A program made the translations under genes and the position numbers. A stretch of 64,000 bases of DNA. It comes from Brugia malayi. Taxonomy: Eukaryota > Nematoda > Chromadorea > Rhabditida > Onchocercidae. This document shows, one piece after another, positions 25,101 to 37,949 of this stretch (position 1 is the first letter of the stretch; every line of letters begins with the position of its first letter). The stretch is taken from the NCBI RefSeq assembly GCF_000002995.4, contig NW_025062479.1, positions 14,938,721 through 15,002,720 on the forward strand, read 5' to 3'. The notes under the pieces are model-generated. The model was not told where the DNA came from and did no database searches. It saw only the letters and a program-made list of their open reading frames with translations.

Positions 25101-25949
25101 AATATAATATTTATAGTAAAATTAGTAATTATAAATTTATATTTAAAATTGGAATAATTTTTTTAATTCAAAAAATAACAAACAGAAGGAGAATATTTAT
25201 AATTGTGAAAAATGAACAATTTAATAAATCTTTTTATTAATTATTTTAAATTGATCTATTATAAATAGATAGCATAAAAGATAAAACGTAATTATTTCAT
25301 TAATAACGCCTCTAAAAACATTTGCATTTTCATCAAATGTAATTCATTATAATTGTTTCATAATGATTCATTATTTTTTTTTCCTTCGTTCATTGTATAT
25401 TGTTGCGCCATAGCTCTAATATATAGGCCTTATAAATGTTTGTGATATCAAGCATAATAATAATTCGCAATAATAGCAATAATAATAATCACAGTAATAG
25501 TTATGGATGATGATAATAATGATAGCTATATATGTGAATTATTAAATATTATTACTGCACACGCTTTATTATCATTACCTTTGACCTCAAAAAATAAATT
25601 AAATTAATAATGATTTAATAATAAATAGAAAATTAGTAACAATTAATGATAATAAAAGCTAAGTAAATATGATTTTGAAATATATTACTCTTTCTTTCGC
25701 TCTCCCTCACTCTCTTTTTCTTTATTTCATCTGTTTGATTATTAATGAGAAAAGGAAGAATCTTTCAGTATTTTTTTTTTTTTTTTTGAAATAATTTTAA
25801 TAATTACAATCGCAGTTTTTTCAAATCAAAATTGCTTTCTTTTTTCTCTCAAAATCAGAAAAATAAATAAAATTTAGCTTATTTATCTTAATCGTTTCCA
25901 CTAATAATTCATTTCATATTTTTACTAATATAATTTTAATACATTATGG

Positions 25950-26046
25950 TACTATCATATCTTTTATCATATCATATGGTTTCTTCAAAGATACTTTCTC
26001 TTATTTATCAAATTTGATACATCACATTATATCATATCATATCATC
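25950..26046. repeat. TATCA pentamer cluster
   Basis: Two small clusters of the pentamer ATATC/TATCA are separated by unique sequence, the second reading ATATCATATCATATCATC near 26030. Confidence 0.6.
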
Positions 26047-26317
26047 TCTCTTCATTGCTTCTTCCCAAATAATCTCTATTTCATTTTCTTTTTCAGGCAA
26101 AGAAAAAAAGAATTGTAAAAGTAAGAAGACGAATGATAAAAAAGAAAAATAAAATTAATAATAAAAAAAAAAATGACAGAAATTTTTTCTAATTTTATAA
26201 AAAAATTTAATATGCTACTTAATATAAATATTTTCATCTTTTTTCTTCTTTTTCTTCTTTCATTGATTGATAAATAGCAAAAACAAAATATGTCATTTTT
26301 GATCACTGGTATTTTAA

Positions 26318-26395
26318 GAGGCGCTAATTTGACATCATTGCATCAAACGTTGATGCCGCACAGAAGTAAATAATGTAAGCCCATTAGCGCTCAAC
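26318..26395. promoter_or_regulatory. Nested palindrome, candidate cis-regulatory element
   Basis: GCGCTAAT (26321-26328) is matched by its exact inverse ATTAGCGC (26383-26390). Between them lies a second perfect dyad, GCATCAA-ACG-TTGATGC (26340-26356). The outer arms contain TAAT cores of the kind bound by homeodomain proteins. It lies 9.7 kb upstream of the BarH gene, in a locally GC-richer island. It could be an enhancer core or a structured transcript; the sequence does not decide. Confidence 0.3.
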
Positions 26396-27929
26396 TACAA
26401 TATCACAAAATAAAGTCTTCAATTATAAATGCCGCTAAATGATCTCTACAAAACTATTATCTTTTCTTAAATTCTACTCCAATACCTATTTTCTTTTTAT
26501 TGCTATTGTTATCGTTGCTACTATTATTAACACTGTTGTTGTTGTTATCGTTGTTGTTGTTTGGCGGTAATAGCATAGTAACACTTAATGATCAATGTCA
26601 TATAAGTCTGTAAAATATCGCAAATATAACTAATTTTTTTTTTTTTTGAGTTAATAAGTAATAATATGCAATCCCAAGGTAAACTTCAAATAATTCACTT
26701 GATTTAAAAACCTATAATATTTTAATGCCGTTGATAATTCAAATTGTTTACTACTTACAGCTTCAGAATTAACTTAATAAAAGGAGTGTTATCACCCATT
26801 TAACTTATCATTATTACTGACAGCGCAAAATTTTTTAAGAAAATTTTAAATTTCCATTGAAGATTGACTTTTCGCATTTTGAAATGGATTACAAACAAAA
26901 AATGTTTATTTGGTAATATTTTTTTAAGCTTTAATTATTTGTAATTAAATTGATTGTGATGAGATATTGTTTTATTTCTTTACTATTATTTAATAATATT
27001 CATTTGGACTTAAGATTTCAGTCATTTATTAAGTAATATCTAATTATCAATGCAAGCCTTAAATGTTTATCAGCACGAAATTTATCCATAATTTAATTAT
27101 TTCATTAAATATGAACATCATTTTTTTCATATCAGAAATTATTCCTGTGAATTTTCATGTTATCAGATATCATTTTGATAAATTGCATAAACAATTACAA
27201 TTCACTAATTTTTTTTTGTTTGTAATTAAAAAATATTAGGCGATAGATTTTCATAAAGCATTTGAAAAAAGCTAATATTGAAACATTAATCGCTCAGAAA
27301 GAAATTTGTTGATTTCTTTTATTTTTATTTAAAAAAATTTTTTGTGGCACTTATAAACAAATACATTAATTAATACATAGCATTAAATGAAGAAGAGAGA
27401 AAAACTTACAAAAAAAACTTTCTGATTTGCTTCAGTTTTTTTCCTCTCACTTTTAATTTATCATTCGCTATTCAATTCAGATATATTCTATTATTCATAC
27501 AAAATATGATATAAATCAAATAATCTACACAATAAAAAATGAATAATAGATGGTTGGATTAAATAATTTTTTAATGTGAAATAATTATGAATTGAAAATG
27601 AAGTTATGCATATATATATAATTTTTTTGATGTGACAATTTTTATATGGTAGCATTTTTATGAGGTGAGAGAGAAGAGAGAAGGTCATCAGCAATCAGAA
27701 ATTATAAATTACAATTCAAAATGCATTGAATGGAAATCTTTTTTTAATTATAATATGATAAGAAGCTGATTTTTTTTCTTTGATAACAAAATTGATCATT
27801 TCAAAAAAAAAAAAAAAGGAAATAAAAAGAGGAAAAGAACAAGAGTAGGTCAGAAGAAATGAAATGATGACAGGAAATAATTAAAAGTTTGAAAAACAAT
27901 AAAGTAACAATGGCGAATGAAAATTTGGT

Positions 27930-28140
27930 GACAGCCTTCAGGCCATCTGTGGTCATCACAATAATCCTTCATTCTAATGTCATTAATTTGCATGCATCTT
28001 TCCTTATCAGCTTTCTGATCTAAGTAAATGTCCTCTTAACACGAATATGTGAATTGTTGGACGACGGGTAATGTCAACAGGTGTCATATATACCTGTTCA
28101 TTAATTGCACAATACAATGACAATCGATCTTATTAACAAT
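27930..28140. promoter_or_regulatory. GC-richer island with octamer and E-box dyad
   Basis: This is a non-repetitive island in AT-rich DNA. It contains a perfect POU octamer ATTTGCAT at 27986-27993. An inverted repeat AACAGGT (28076-28082) / ACCTGTT (28092-28098) has its left arm overlapping the E-box CAGGTG. The regulatory role is inferred from composition and motifs only. Confidence 0.25.
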
Positions 28141-30769
28141 TTTCTTTTTCTCTGAAATGCATTTATTGTTAATTTAATGGTTGAAATATTTTGCAAATTG
28201 CACAAATATTAATGTTAATTCCAAGTGGAATAATTTAACGAATAAACAAATCAATTCTCTGATTGTTAATTTTTGCATAAAAATGGACTTTTATAGAAGT
28301 GATGATGCAATTTGAAATAAATGGACTCTTGCAGAAGTAAGAAAATGATAAAATTTAATGGATAAATTTAATTAAAAATTATAAACAGCAACAATCAAAA
28401 ATTTCGGATCATTCGAGTCAAATTTAAATTCTATATATACACTATAAGGTAAAAGTAATACAGATGAGGTAATAAAATTGATACATTTATATAAATATAA
28501 TGATGTATCGATCATTTAACGACAGTTTACACAACTTGATTGCAAATGATGTTCCCATAGATTTTTTTAAAACTTTATCCTACAATTTGGTATTTCACTC
28601 TGGAATTTCTTTTTTTCATCTTTTTTTTCGATTAAATTAATTTTCAGATCCTTAAAATTGAAAACAAACTGCAAAACAATTTAAGAACTATCATAATTTG
28701 GTTGGAATGAAATCATTAAAATTGAAAATTATTTATAAGACGAATTGATAGAATCATAATTTGGGTAGGATGAAAAAAAAAAAAGAATGGAAAACGAGAC
28801 GAAATAATCTAATTAACTATGAAACTAATGCAATGAATCATTGAAGTAAATATGAGACGGAAAAATGAAAATAAATACTTTCGGTATTTAAATGCTATAC
28901 TCTTCATCTAAAAGATTGCATAATATGAATCGATAGAGCAATTTTGAGCGGTCAATAAAAGGTAAAAAGGTTATTGTTTAGCAGTAACTGTCGAATTCAT
29001 CTAAAATACAATTGTATTGTAATTAATTTAATCAGTAATCATAATTAAATTTTCGCCTATTTCCATTCTATTGTATTATTTGTAGTATTTTTGCTAGATT
29101 TCGAATTTTGCTACTGGAATTAGTCAAAAAATCTTAAGAAATGAGCCTTCCATGTTCTAATTAATAACACGTTTATTATACGATTAATTTTAATTCAGAG
29201 AAATAATTAGTTAACAAAATTTGTTCCAATATTTTTTCAAAATAAAAAAAAGAAGAAGAAACTAAAAATTTAACATATGCAAGCATGTAAATTAATTATA
29301 ATTATTTCTGTTATCAAATATTTTACTTTTCAAATGCGTCTATTAATTTCAAGAAAAAAATGCATAAAATAAAACTGAGAAATTTATTCAAATTTTGATT
29401 TTTTTTTTCTAATACCTATCAATTAATTGTGGTAGACTAGAATAATTTAAAATTTTATATAGAAAAAATCAAAATTTGTACCTTTTTTCTTTCTTTTTTT
29501 TGAAAGATCATTCATTTTTTTCCCAAGAGAAAGTAATGACTCGTTTTTTTTTCCTTATAGATACCGCTTTAAAACGGATAATTATTTTTGCACCTGTTTT
29601 TGATGATAGCATCCCTCACACAATGTACTCCTCTCTTTTTTTTTCATACCTATCTATTCAAAATGAACCATTTCAGCCAAAATATTTCGTGTCATACCAA
29701 TTGAGCTTTAGTAACTATTTGTTGTAAATATGAGAATATTTTCCTCTTTCTCTTCCATTTCTTTAGTTAACTTTTGGTAGGATGTATATATGTGTATGAG
29801 GCGGAAAACGGTCTTTAAGTCATTTTAATTATTGCTATATCGGCACTAATTGAGGAAGGTTAAAAGGGCATAAGATGATGACAAAGAAAAAAATGGCGGT
29901 ATTGGTTAGAATGAAATGAAATGATGAAAAAAATGGAAGTATGCAACAGTTTGATTTCTTGATCATCGTTATTATTACTGTTATTTCAGCATTATCATTA
30001 TATATCCTTAATTAATTATAATTAATTTGACGAATCTAATTGGTATTTTCTTAACCTTTATAGGTTTGGAAAATAATTGATGATGTTTTAGAATATGATC
30101 AGATATTAAAGGTCATTAATTTTTAAGAAAAACAATTATTTAGTGGATATAATGTATAATATGGACGCTGTTTTTTTTTTTTTTTTTTTTTTTTTCATTT
30201 TTTGTTTTGATAATAAAAATTGATTGGTTAATGAATTTTTTAAAATAGATTTATTTTAATATATCTTTTTTATTTGTTTCAATGAATCATGAACTATAAA
30301 ATATATTAATATAACTTGCTCAAGTCAAAAAAGAAGTGCATGAATTTTCAACAACCATACAAAAAAAGAACGATTGAAGCTGATTAATTATTAAAATAAA
30401 TTTTTTTAAAAAGCCTTTCAATTTACAATAATCAAATAATGTACATTTAAATTTGATCTTCATTGATACTGTGGTAATTCTTGAATGGAATTTTTTCCTG
30501 TTTTAAAAAAATTAAAATAAGTTGATGGAGAAAAAAAAACTTTTAATTAACTCGTAATGATAATAAATATCAAAATACAACGATAATTTAAACATAATTA
30601 AACTAGCTAATATCCGACGAAAGAAATAGTATTGTGCGAACAACATTTCCTGCGAATAACGAGAAATAAATAAAAAAAGGATGAGAAAAAAACAAAAATT
30701 AAAACGAGTAATCATGGGCATATTATTTACCAATTCTTACATATTTATCGTACTCTATAAAAATAATTG

Positions 30770-30925
30770 GTGTTGTTATTATCATTATTATTGTTTCACT
30801 AATAAATGGATTATAAACAACAAGTAAATAATATTGTTATTCTTATTATTGTTACTATTATTATTGTTACCATTATCATTATTGCTATTACTATTATCAC
30901 TATTATTGTTATCATTACTATTACT
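30770..30925. repeat. Degenerate TTA/TTG triplet arrays
   Basis: Two neighbouring imperfect triplet arrays (ATT/GTT/ACT/ATC) with a short unique gap around 30790-30830. Confidence 0.7.
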
Positions 30926-32274
30926 GATTTAGTAAAAAATGAATTGCAATTAATAGTTAACGAATAAATAAACATTATGAAGCTTTTATAAATAAACGAA
31001 GCTTTTACCTAAAAAAATGGAACGTAAGTGATGAATAACTAAAGATTAGAAATAAAGTTAAAGTGTAATTTAATAGGTGAATAGATGGTTAGATAGCATA
31101 ATAGTGTAGCATAACAATTATCACAACCTTTCATTGGTGTATATATATTATTATTAACTCACTTCATGTTTTTACTCTTCAAGGTCTTTTTCTTTTTTTT
31201 TTTTTTTTTGTTAACTTTCATACCATCACATACTTCCTTCTCTTTTCTTTTTTTCTACCCTCATTTTTACCCATTTTCTCATCTACGATTCATTTACCCG
31301 TGATTTTTCTTTCTTATTAGTGAAGAGAAGAAATATTTAAAAAGGTCTTTCATAAAATATAGCTCGTATGAACCAAACATTCCATACTATATAAAATTTC
31401 CTTTTTCTTTTTCTTTTTTCTTTCCCTCACTTAAAATTGAAACAAAGTAATCACAGGAAAATAAAGTTCATTCATTGTCGGAAATAATTACTACAACAGC
31501 AATTTTTATCATAAAAAACAATAATAATAAAAATGGATGGAAAAAAAGAAGCATTTGAAAGATAAAAAATTACTTTAAGAAAAGTGGAAAAAAGAAATAA
31601 AATTCTTTAAAAAAATTGGAAAAAAAAGAAGTTATATATGTCCAGTTTCCGGAAAATACTCATTTTCAAACCGAAAATTATATACTAAACGATGGGAAGA
31701 TTGTAAAATTGCTCAACAAATTTATTATCACTTTTGACAATTTTCCTTTTCATCAGTCTTTCACTCTTAAAAACGGAAAAAACGATAATTAGTGCGAATT
31801 AATCGATTCCTTTTTAGCACTTTCATTGCAAAAACAATAATAGCAGCAACAATAACAGCAATTACTACTACTGCTGATGTAACTGAAAATTTTTTATTTT
31901 GCTGATAATATTTAATGTTACGGTGCTTTTTCTTTTTGGCAATAATACCAATAAATCAAAAAAAATCAGTAATGGAAATTGAATATTTAGAATGTTTTTC
32001 ATTGAATTTTCATATGTTTGACAAAAGTGAAAAAGCGAAAAGTCTGGTAGATTGTTAAAATTCGTGATTTGTTTTAGTTGAATATTATTGATTGAAATAA
32101 AAGGAAAGAAACTAACTTGTTATCATCATCACTAGCAGTATCATTACTATTATCATTGTCACTATCGTCATTATTGAACAAAATATCCTTTAGTCAGTTT
32201 CGTATATCAGTGGCTTTCAAAAACACTAGTTTGAAGTGTGAAATTACTAAAATCTGAAATATTTTCAAGAATTG

Positions 32275-32485
32275 ATCTAGGAGTACATTGTATGTATTGC
32301 ATGTGTATGTGTAGTCGTGTCTGTGTGTGGGCGGAAATATATGTGTTAATGCATATGCTTACATTTGTGTGTGTATATGCTTCTATGTTGTTTATATGTA
32401 TGTGCGTATATCTATGTATGTATGCTTGCATTTATATATGTGTAAGTATGCAAAAGTATATGCATGTATGTGTATGCGTAGATTT
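32275..32485 (+). repeat. TG/TA-rich alternating purine-pyrimidine stretch
   Basis: About 200 bases dominated by TGTGTATG, TATGTATG and TGCATATG words. Long alternating purine-pyrimidine stretches can adopt Z-DNA. The frames through it encode only Tyr/Cys/Met/Val-rich or His/Thr-rich low-complexity peptides and are not genes. Confidence 0.7.
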
Positions 32486-33179
32486 CCGGAATAAAAGAAA
32501 AAAAAATTAACAGAATCAGTAAATATTTAGAAAAAAATGAGGCGAAAATCTCAATTGTACTTGATTAGAAAATAAAAGAAATCCAAATATTCATGCTATT
32601 AGAATTGTTTTTAAAAATTAGCGAAGAGAAATCAAGAAATACCATAAAAACTGTTTTTCATTACGGTAAATGTACAATTACGGTAAATGTTTATTTAGAA
32701 AATAATCTTCATCCATTTTTTTCTTTCACTGAATTTTTTTTTTTTTTAGTCTCGTTTCTAATATGTAATACAACGAGTTAGGGAGAAAAAGGGAAAAATG
32801 AATGCTTTTTTTTATATTTACTCAATTTATTCAACCACAAAATTAAATGAAAAAAAGTAGGTGGAAAATAAAATATAACATTTAATATCAACAGTAATGA
32901 TTGAAAATGATTTTGCAATAAATTAACAAAAAAAGAATTTAATAAAATGAAAAAAAAGCCTTTTTTTCGAATTATTTTTAAATCTTAATTCATAATTAGT
33001 AATATTAAAAGTTCAATAATTTTCTTTCGTTTTCCCTTTGTTCCATTTCTCTCTATCTTCTTACCTGTCCCAATTAAATCTTAATTAATAACTGTATAAT
33101 GTGTTAAGGTGTGATATGTAAATGGGATGATATATTTGTATGTGAAACATATATATATATATATGAAATATATCTTTTG

Positions 33180-33560
33180 ATGCCCTCTTGTCCACCTCTG
33201 TCTCACCTACGCCTCTCCCCGACCCTCTATAATTGGATTTTAATAATACCACAGCACACCTCGATGGGCGCAATAGTGAATCTTGCCATTCACTGATGCA
33301 TGTGCATCTCTGTGAGTTAATGTACGTAAACGTACGTGAATGTCTATGGGAAGTTAGTAATGTGCACCCCCGCATTTAATGATGGTTTCGAGAGAGCTCC
33401 ACCCTAAAATGAACAAAACAGCCAATGAGAGACATTATAATGGCTGTTTAGTTCCAAAATGATGGCAATCAAAGCTATTCGTTGCCCTATTAGATGTGCG
33501 CTACTGTCGTCCAACCCCAAAACGTCCTCTCTCAGTCCCATTACGGTGACTTGATTAGCT
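33180..33560. promoter_or_regulatory. GC-richer island upstream of BarH, candidate enhancer or promoter
   Basis: Around 33241-33300 GC reaches 27 of 60 bases, far above the surrounding AT-rich DNA. The island holds a CCAAT box (33422-33426) inside a perfect 9-base inverted repeat, AAACAGCCA (33416-33424) / TGGCTGTTT (33441-33449), and TACGTAAACGTACGT at about 33324. It lies about 2.6 kb before the first BarH coding exon. No coding frame in it looks genuine. Confidence 0.35.
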
Positions 33561-33589
33561 TCTCTTCAAATAGCATTCTCTCCTTCCCT

Positions 33590-33615
33590 CTCCCTCTTTC
33601 TCTCTCTCTCTCTCA
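33590..33615. repeat. TC microsatellite
   Basis: A run of TC dinucleotides (33598-33614) within a pyrimidine-rich tract at the right edge of the GC-richer island. Confidence 0.85.
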
Positions 33616-36055
33616 CTCATTGTTCATATCCTTATTGTACATTGTTGTTGTTGTCGTTATTTTTGCTGTCGTTGTTGTCGCTGGTCGTTGTTTAAAGTAT
33701 ATTTTATGTTCTTATCTGGTATTTAATTACTTCATCCGGATTTTTGTTATTTATGTTCATAAATGCTAAAACATACTTATGAATAGTTAGGCTTTATTTG
33801 TTATTTCCTTGATAAATTTAAATCTTTAAATGTTTCTATAAATGACGATAATTCGTTGTTTTTGAAAATTTCTAAAGTTTTTAATAAAATTATTTGACTT
33901 TTACCAGAATACCAATTCTTCAATTAATAGTATTAATTGAAAAAATTTTCTTAAAATCTCTTCTCTTTCACCTCTAGATTTAAATTTTAAATAAGACAAA
34001 CTTCTAACTATATTGTAAATATCTAAATAATTTTCCTTATCTTCTCATTTATTATAATTTCCATTCGATTATTGTTGAAAAAACTAAATGGTAAAACAGG
34101 TAGGCATAATTAATTGCTAAGTTACTCATTATTTCAGGGATATGTATATATACTGAATAATTAAATATGAATTAATATTGAAAACTGTGTAGTAATTCAA
34201 TAGGTTGAAGTATTGTAATTATATTTTAAATGTTGACGTGAGAAAATGAAATTATCTCAAGCAAGTTTGAACATTTTATGAGTAAATTTTTGATTTCATT
34301 AAGAACGTGCAATTTTCACTTCAAATAATCTTTCAGTCACTAAATTGAAGGAAAAATTATAAGAAAGCATTTTTTGAAATTAATTCCTAAATAGTAAATT
34401 TTATTCACCTTAAATTGTCTATCATTTTCTCATTCTTTTTCAGTTTCTAATCAATTAGTTATCATTAATTTAAAATCAAAATTACATTTAAACTTAAATG
34501 TTCCTTTCCTTTATCCAAGTGTAAAAAATAGTTCAAATGAATTCGCAAAAATTAAATTCAAAAATGTACTACTAAAAAATTTTTGACTAACAAATATTAA
34601 TTTATAATTTCATCAGCTTCTTTTTCTTTTCTGTTTTGTTAAATAATGTGATTATTTGATTTTTGTGAAAGTAAACATTTTTAAGCATTATTTTTCAGTG
34701 AAAAAGAAGTTGATCTGATAGCTAGGAGTTGAAAAAAAGAATTCAAAAATGATATTCACAAAAATTTTGAAAATTGAAAATTTTTTTAACAACTTGTAAT
34801 AAATTGTACATCTAATAGGTTGATATGATGATTCTGAGTTGAGATGATAGATTCTGGTTGATAACTTTTTTAACAATAGTTTATTATAGATAATAAATAT
34901 ATATATACAAAGTTAAAAAATGATCACAACTCTCAGCTGAATGATAATAGCGGAGAGCAGGGGGAGTTGATTGAGGAGAAAGAGGAAATAAATGACTGTG
35001 AGAAGTGGAATGTGATGCAAACTGAGCAAAATAGTGCAAAAAGCTCATAATTAAACTTGTTATCAAATTATTGGTTGATTTGTTAATTCAAAAAATGAAC
35101 AAAGCAAAAAAAGCAAAATTATGCTGCAAAATTTACTTCAAATGTTTTTCAAAGAAAAAAATGTCAACCATACATAATAGTTGTCACTTGTAAAAAATAC
35201 CCATCATTAACTTGAAAAAAAATTGACAACTTTTCAGTCAATTTATCATTTATTAGCATAACCTGTATTGACATATTTATGAATATTATGATCATATAAA
35301 TGAAATATATAATGTAACCAGAAATTTTATTGATTAGTTAATTTGTTGCTATCCAATCATTTAAATTTTAACTCATTTTCCTTGCAAAATAAAACAAAAA
35401 TAACAAGAAATTAATATTGCTAATTGTCTTTTTTTTTAAAAAAAAAATTTTATCCGGCAAAAATAAAATTAAGCAAAAGTTGTAATTAATGAAATCCATT
35501 AATAATAATAAATTATATTTTGAAACAATGCTAGATAGAATTTAAAATAAAAAATAAACACTAATAAATCTGCATATAACTAAATTTTAATTTAAAGCTC
35601 TAGCAGGATTGATTTGATTTAACAAATTAGTTTTAAAGTACAATCCAATGAGGAAATGATAAAATCATTAACTCAATAATTATCATTCATTCTAATTAGC
35701 CTACTTTATTTCCAAAGTGATCAAATACTACTGTATCTGATGTGTTCAATATTGCTACCATTTCAAAAAATAAAAAGGAATGAAGGAAAAAACACTGTAA
35801 ACAAATTGTCTTTCACATTTCGATGACTTCCGAAATTAATTATTTTTTATCCATTTTCATTTCTTCATTAATTTTTTTGAGCTTTTGTTTTTGTAAAACT
35901 TTTCAAATTCACCACTATTTAGTGTGAATTTAATTCATAATTTATCACTTTATAATCAATGTTAACTTCTATCAATTATAAGTGTAATCAGTTTTTTGAT
36001 AAAAAATCTATTAAATAATAATCGAATGTAGAAATTTTGATCGTTGCAGAAGGTA

Positions 36056-37913
36056 ATGAATCTATTGGATCCACGACAATTAATGATGAATCCGTTTGCG
36101 TACAGTGTGGTGGATCCGGCAACGATAGCACTATTAAGTACAACATCCGGCACACAAAATAGTAGTGCCGGAAAAATTGTCACTTCTGCTAATAATTTAC
36201 ACAGCAGTAATACTTCTGGTAATAGTAGCTTCCGAATTTCTGATATTCTTGATTCAAATGATGAAAAAGCAAATACAAGTGGTGAAAATGGTTAGTATTA
36301 ATTTAAAAAGCAAAAATTCTTTTTTTAAAATATTTCAATAAAAAATGCTCAAATTATTTAACAATTCGTTTTTAATTTTAAGAATTTGTTACTATAATTT
36401 TTTTAGTCCTCAGAATAATTTGTTTAAATATATTTTATAAACTTTTTAATACATTTGAAAAATTTTGTAAAATTTTGCTTTTTCTATTGAAAAAACAAAT
36501 GCGTAGATAGAAATAAAATATTTGCAGTCCTGTAAGGTTCAAAAAAAAAAAGACACAGTTAGTGAATTATAATTGTTTCTGTCTATTTTATTGCTATATC
36601 AATATAAAACTATTTTAATTCAATTAATAAAAGCAAAAAAATATTGTATATTTCAAGAATTTATTTATATTCACTTTACCGTAATTGCAATTTTTTTCTA
36701 TTTCCAGAAATCATTACTTTGCATTAAATAAGCAAAATATTTGTCATATTGTTTCTGTTGTATATTAATCAGAAATGTTAAGCTAAACAATAATATAAAC
36801 AGGTAATAATAATTTCATTCATCTAACACCTGTCTTAACCATTCACTATATTATCTCACCTTTTTAAGCATGCTACAAATTTATTCATTTAATCTGATCT
36901 TTTCAAAATAAATTTAAGATAATTTTTACAAAATTTGCTTAAATATAAAATAATATTGATAAAGACAAAATAAATTGTTAAAAATGACAATTTTTTTTAT
37001 TACGATATTATATTAAGAAAGATATAAAGTGGAAAAGTGAAAAAAAAAATTGATAAAAATAATGATTTTTTTTCAAGAAATATTAATTATGTTAAATGAA
37101 TGATATAAAAGCAATAAAAATGTAATAACTTATCCTTAATTCATTCTAACCGTAATCATAATTTAGTGGTACTGAAGCGGAAAATATCTCTTTCCTAATT
37201 TCATCTACCTTTTACCTGCTAATTATTATTAACAAAACCTTTTTCCTTTTTTCTATCCTTTCAATTTATTTATTTTTTCTATCTTTCAATAATTTACACC
37301 TCACCTTTTTCTTTTTTTTTCTTTTTTCTTCTCTTTATGTTTCTTATTTTCTGCTTTTCTTTTTAATCAATCTATTTCTAGTAATAACTAATTTATAAGC
37401 TGTTCATTACAATTATTAACAATTATTGCTTGTAGTCGGCTTAAATGGATTATCGAAATTGTAAATCATTGAGCGCAGATGGAAGATTGGAAAATTAGGG
37501 GATGAAATAATCTTTTTGAAGGATGGTGATATTTTTATACGAAAGAGAGGATTAACATGCTTTTAATCTAGGATTAATTAATGAAAAAAAAAAAAAAAAA
37601 ATAGCTATTATATGGAAGAGAAGAGAAGGGTGAGAAAATTATGGTAGTTATGAAAAAAAAGCAAAATAATGGTAAGATGAGAGATAATGTTCAATGAAGA
37701 TTTAGAATTGATTATGGATTGATTAAACGGATTATTGAAAGATGAGATTTGCTCATTTAATTCATTACTCATTTATTAATCACCAACAAAATACTTTTTT
37801 AAGCTATTGTCTTGTCATGTGATTCGCTTGTACTATTATTATTATTATTTGATTTGTTACCATATCAATTCTACGGTTCTTAGGGATAATATCGAATAAA
37901 TCTGTAGTGTGTG

Positions 37914-37949
<36 letters not shown>

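Larger units (their letters stand above)
20396..36055. other. Gene-poor region upstream of the BarH gene (about 15.7 kb)
   Basis: No exon with family similarity or convincing splice structure was found on either strand. Open frames here are short, Phe/Ile/Lys/Asn-rich and typical of AT-rich noise. The region contains many homopolymer runs, several degenerate TTA/TTG/TCA triplet arrays (for example 22020-22135 and 30770-30925), a TG-rich stretch at 32280-32480, and at least three less AT-rich islands with inverted repeats (26318-26395, 27930-28140 and 33180-33560). A long 5' flank like this is common for developmental homeobox genes; enhancer content is an inference. Confidence 0.6.

Noticed and set aside
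32207..32510. Frames through the TG-rich stretch
   Set aside because: They translate simple repeats on both strands.
33085..33375. 96-codon minus-strand frame in the GC-richer island
   Set aside because: Begins Arg/Cys/Ser-rich and ends in an AT repeat, with no family signature; the island is better explained as regulatory.
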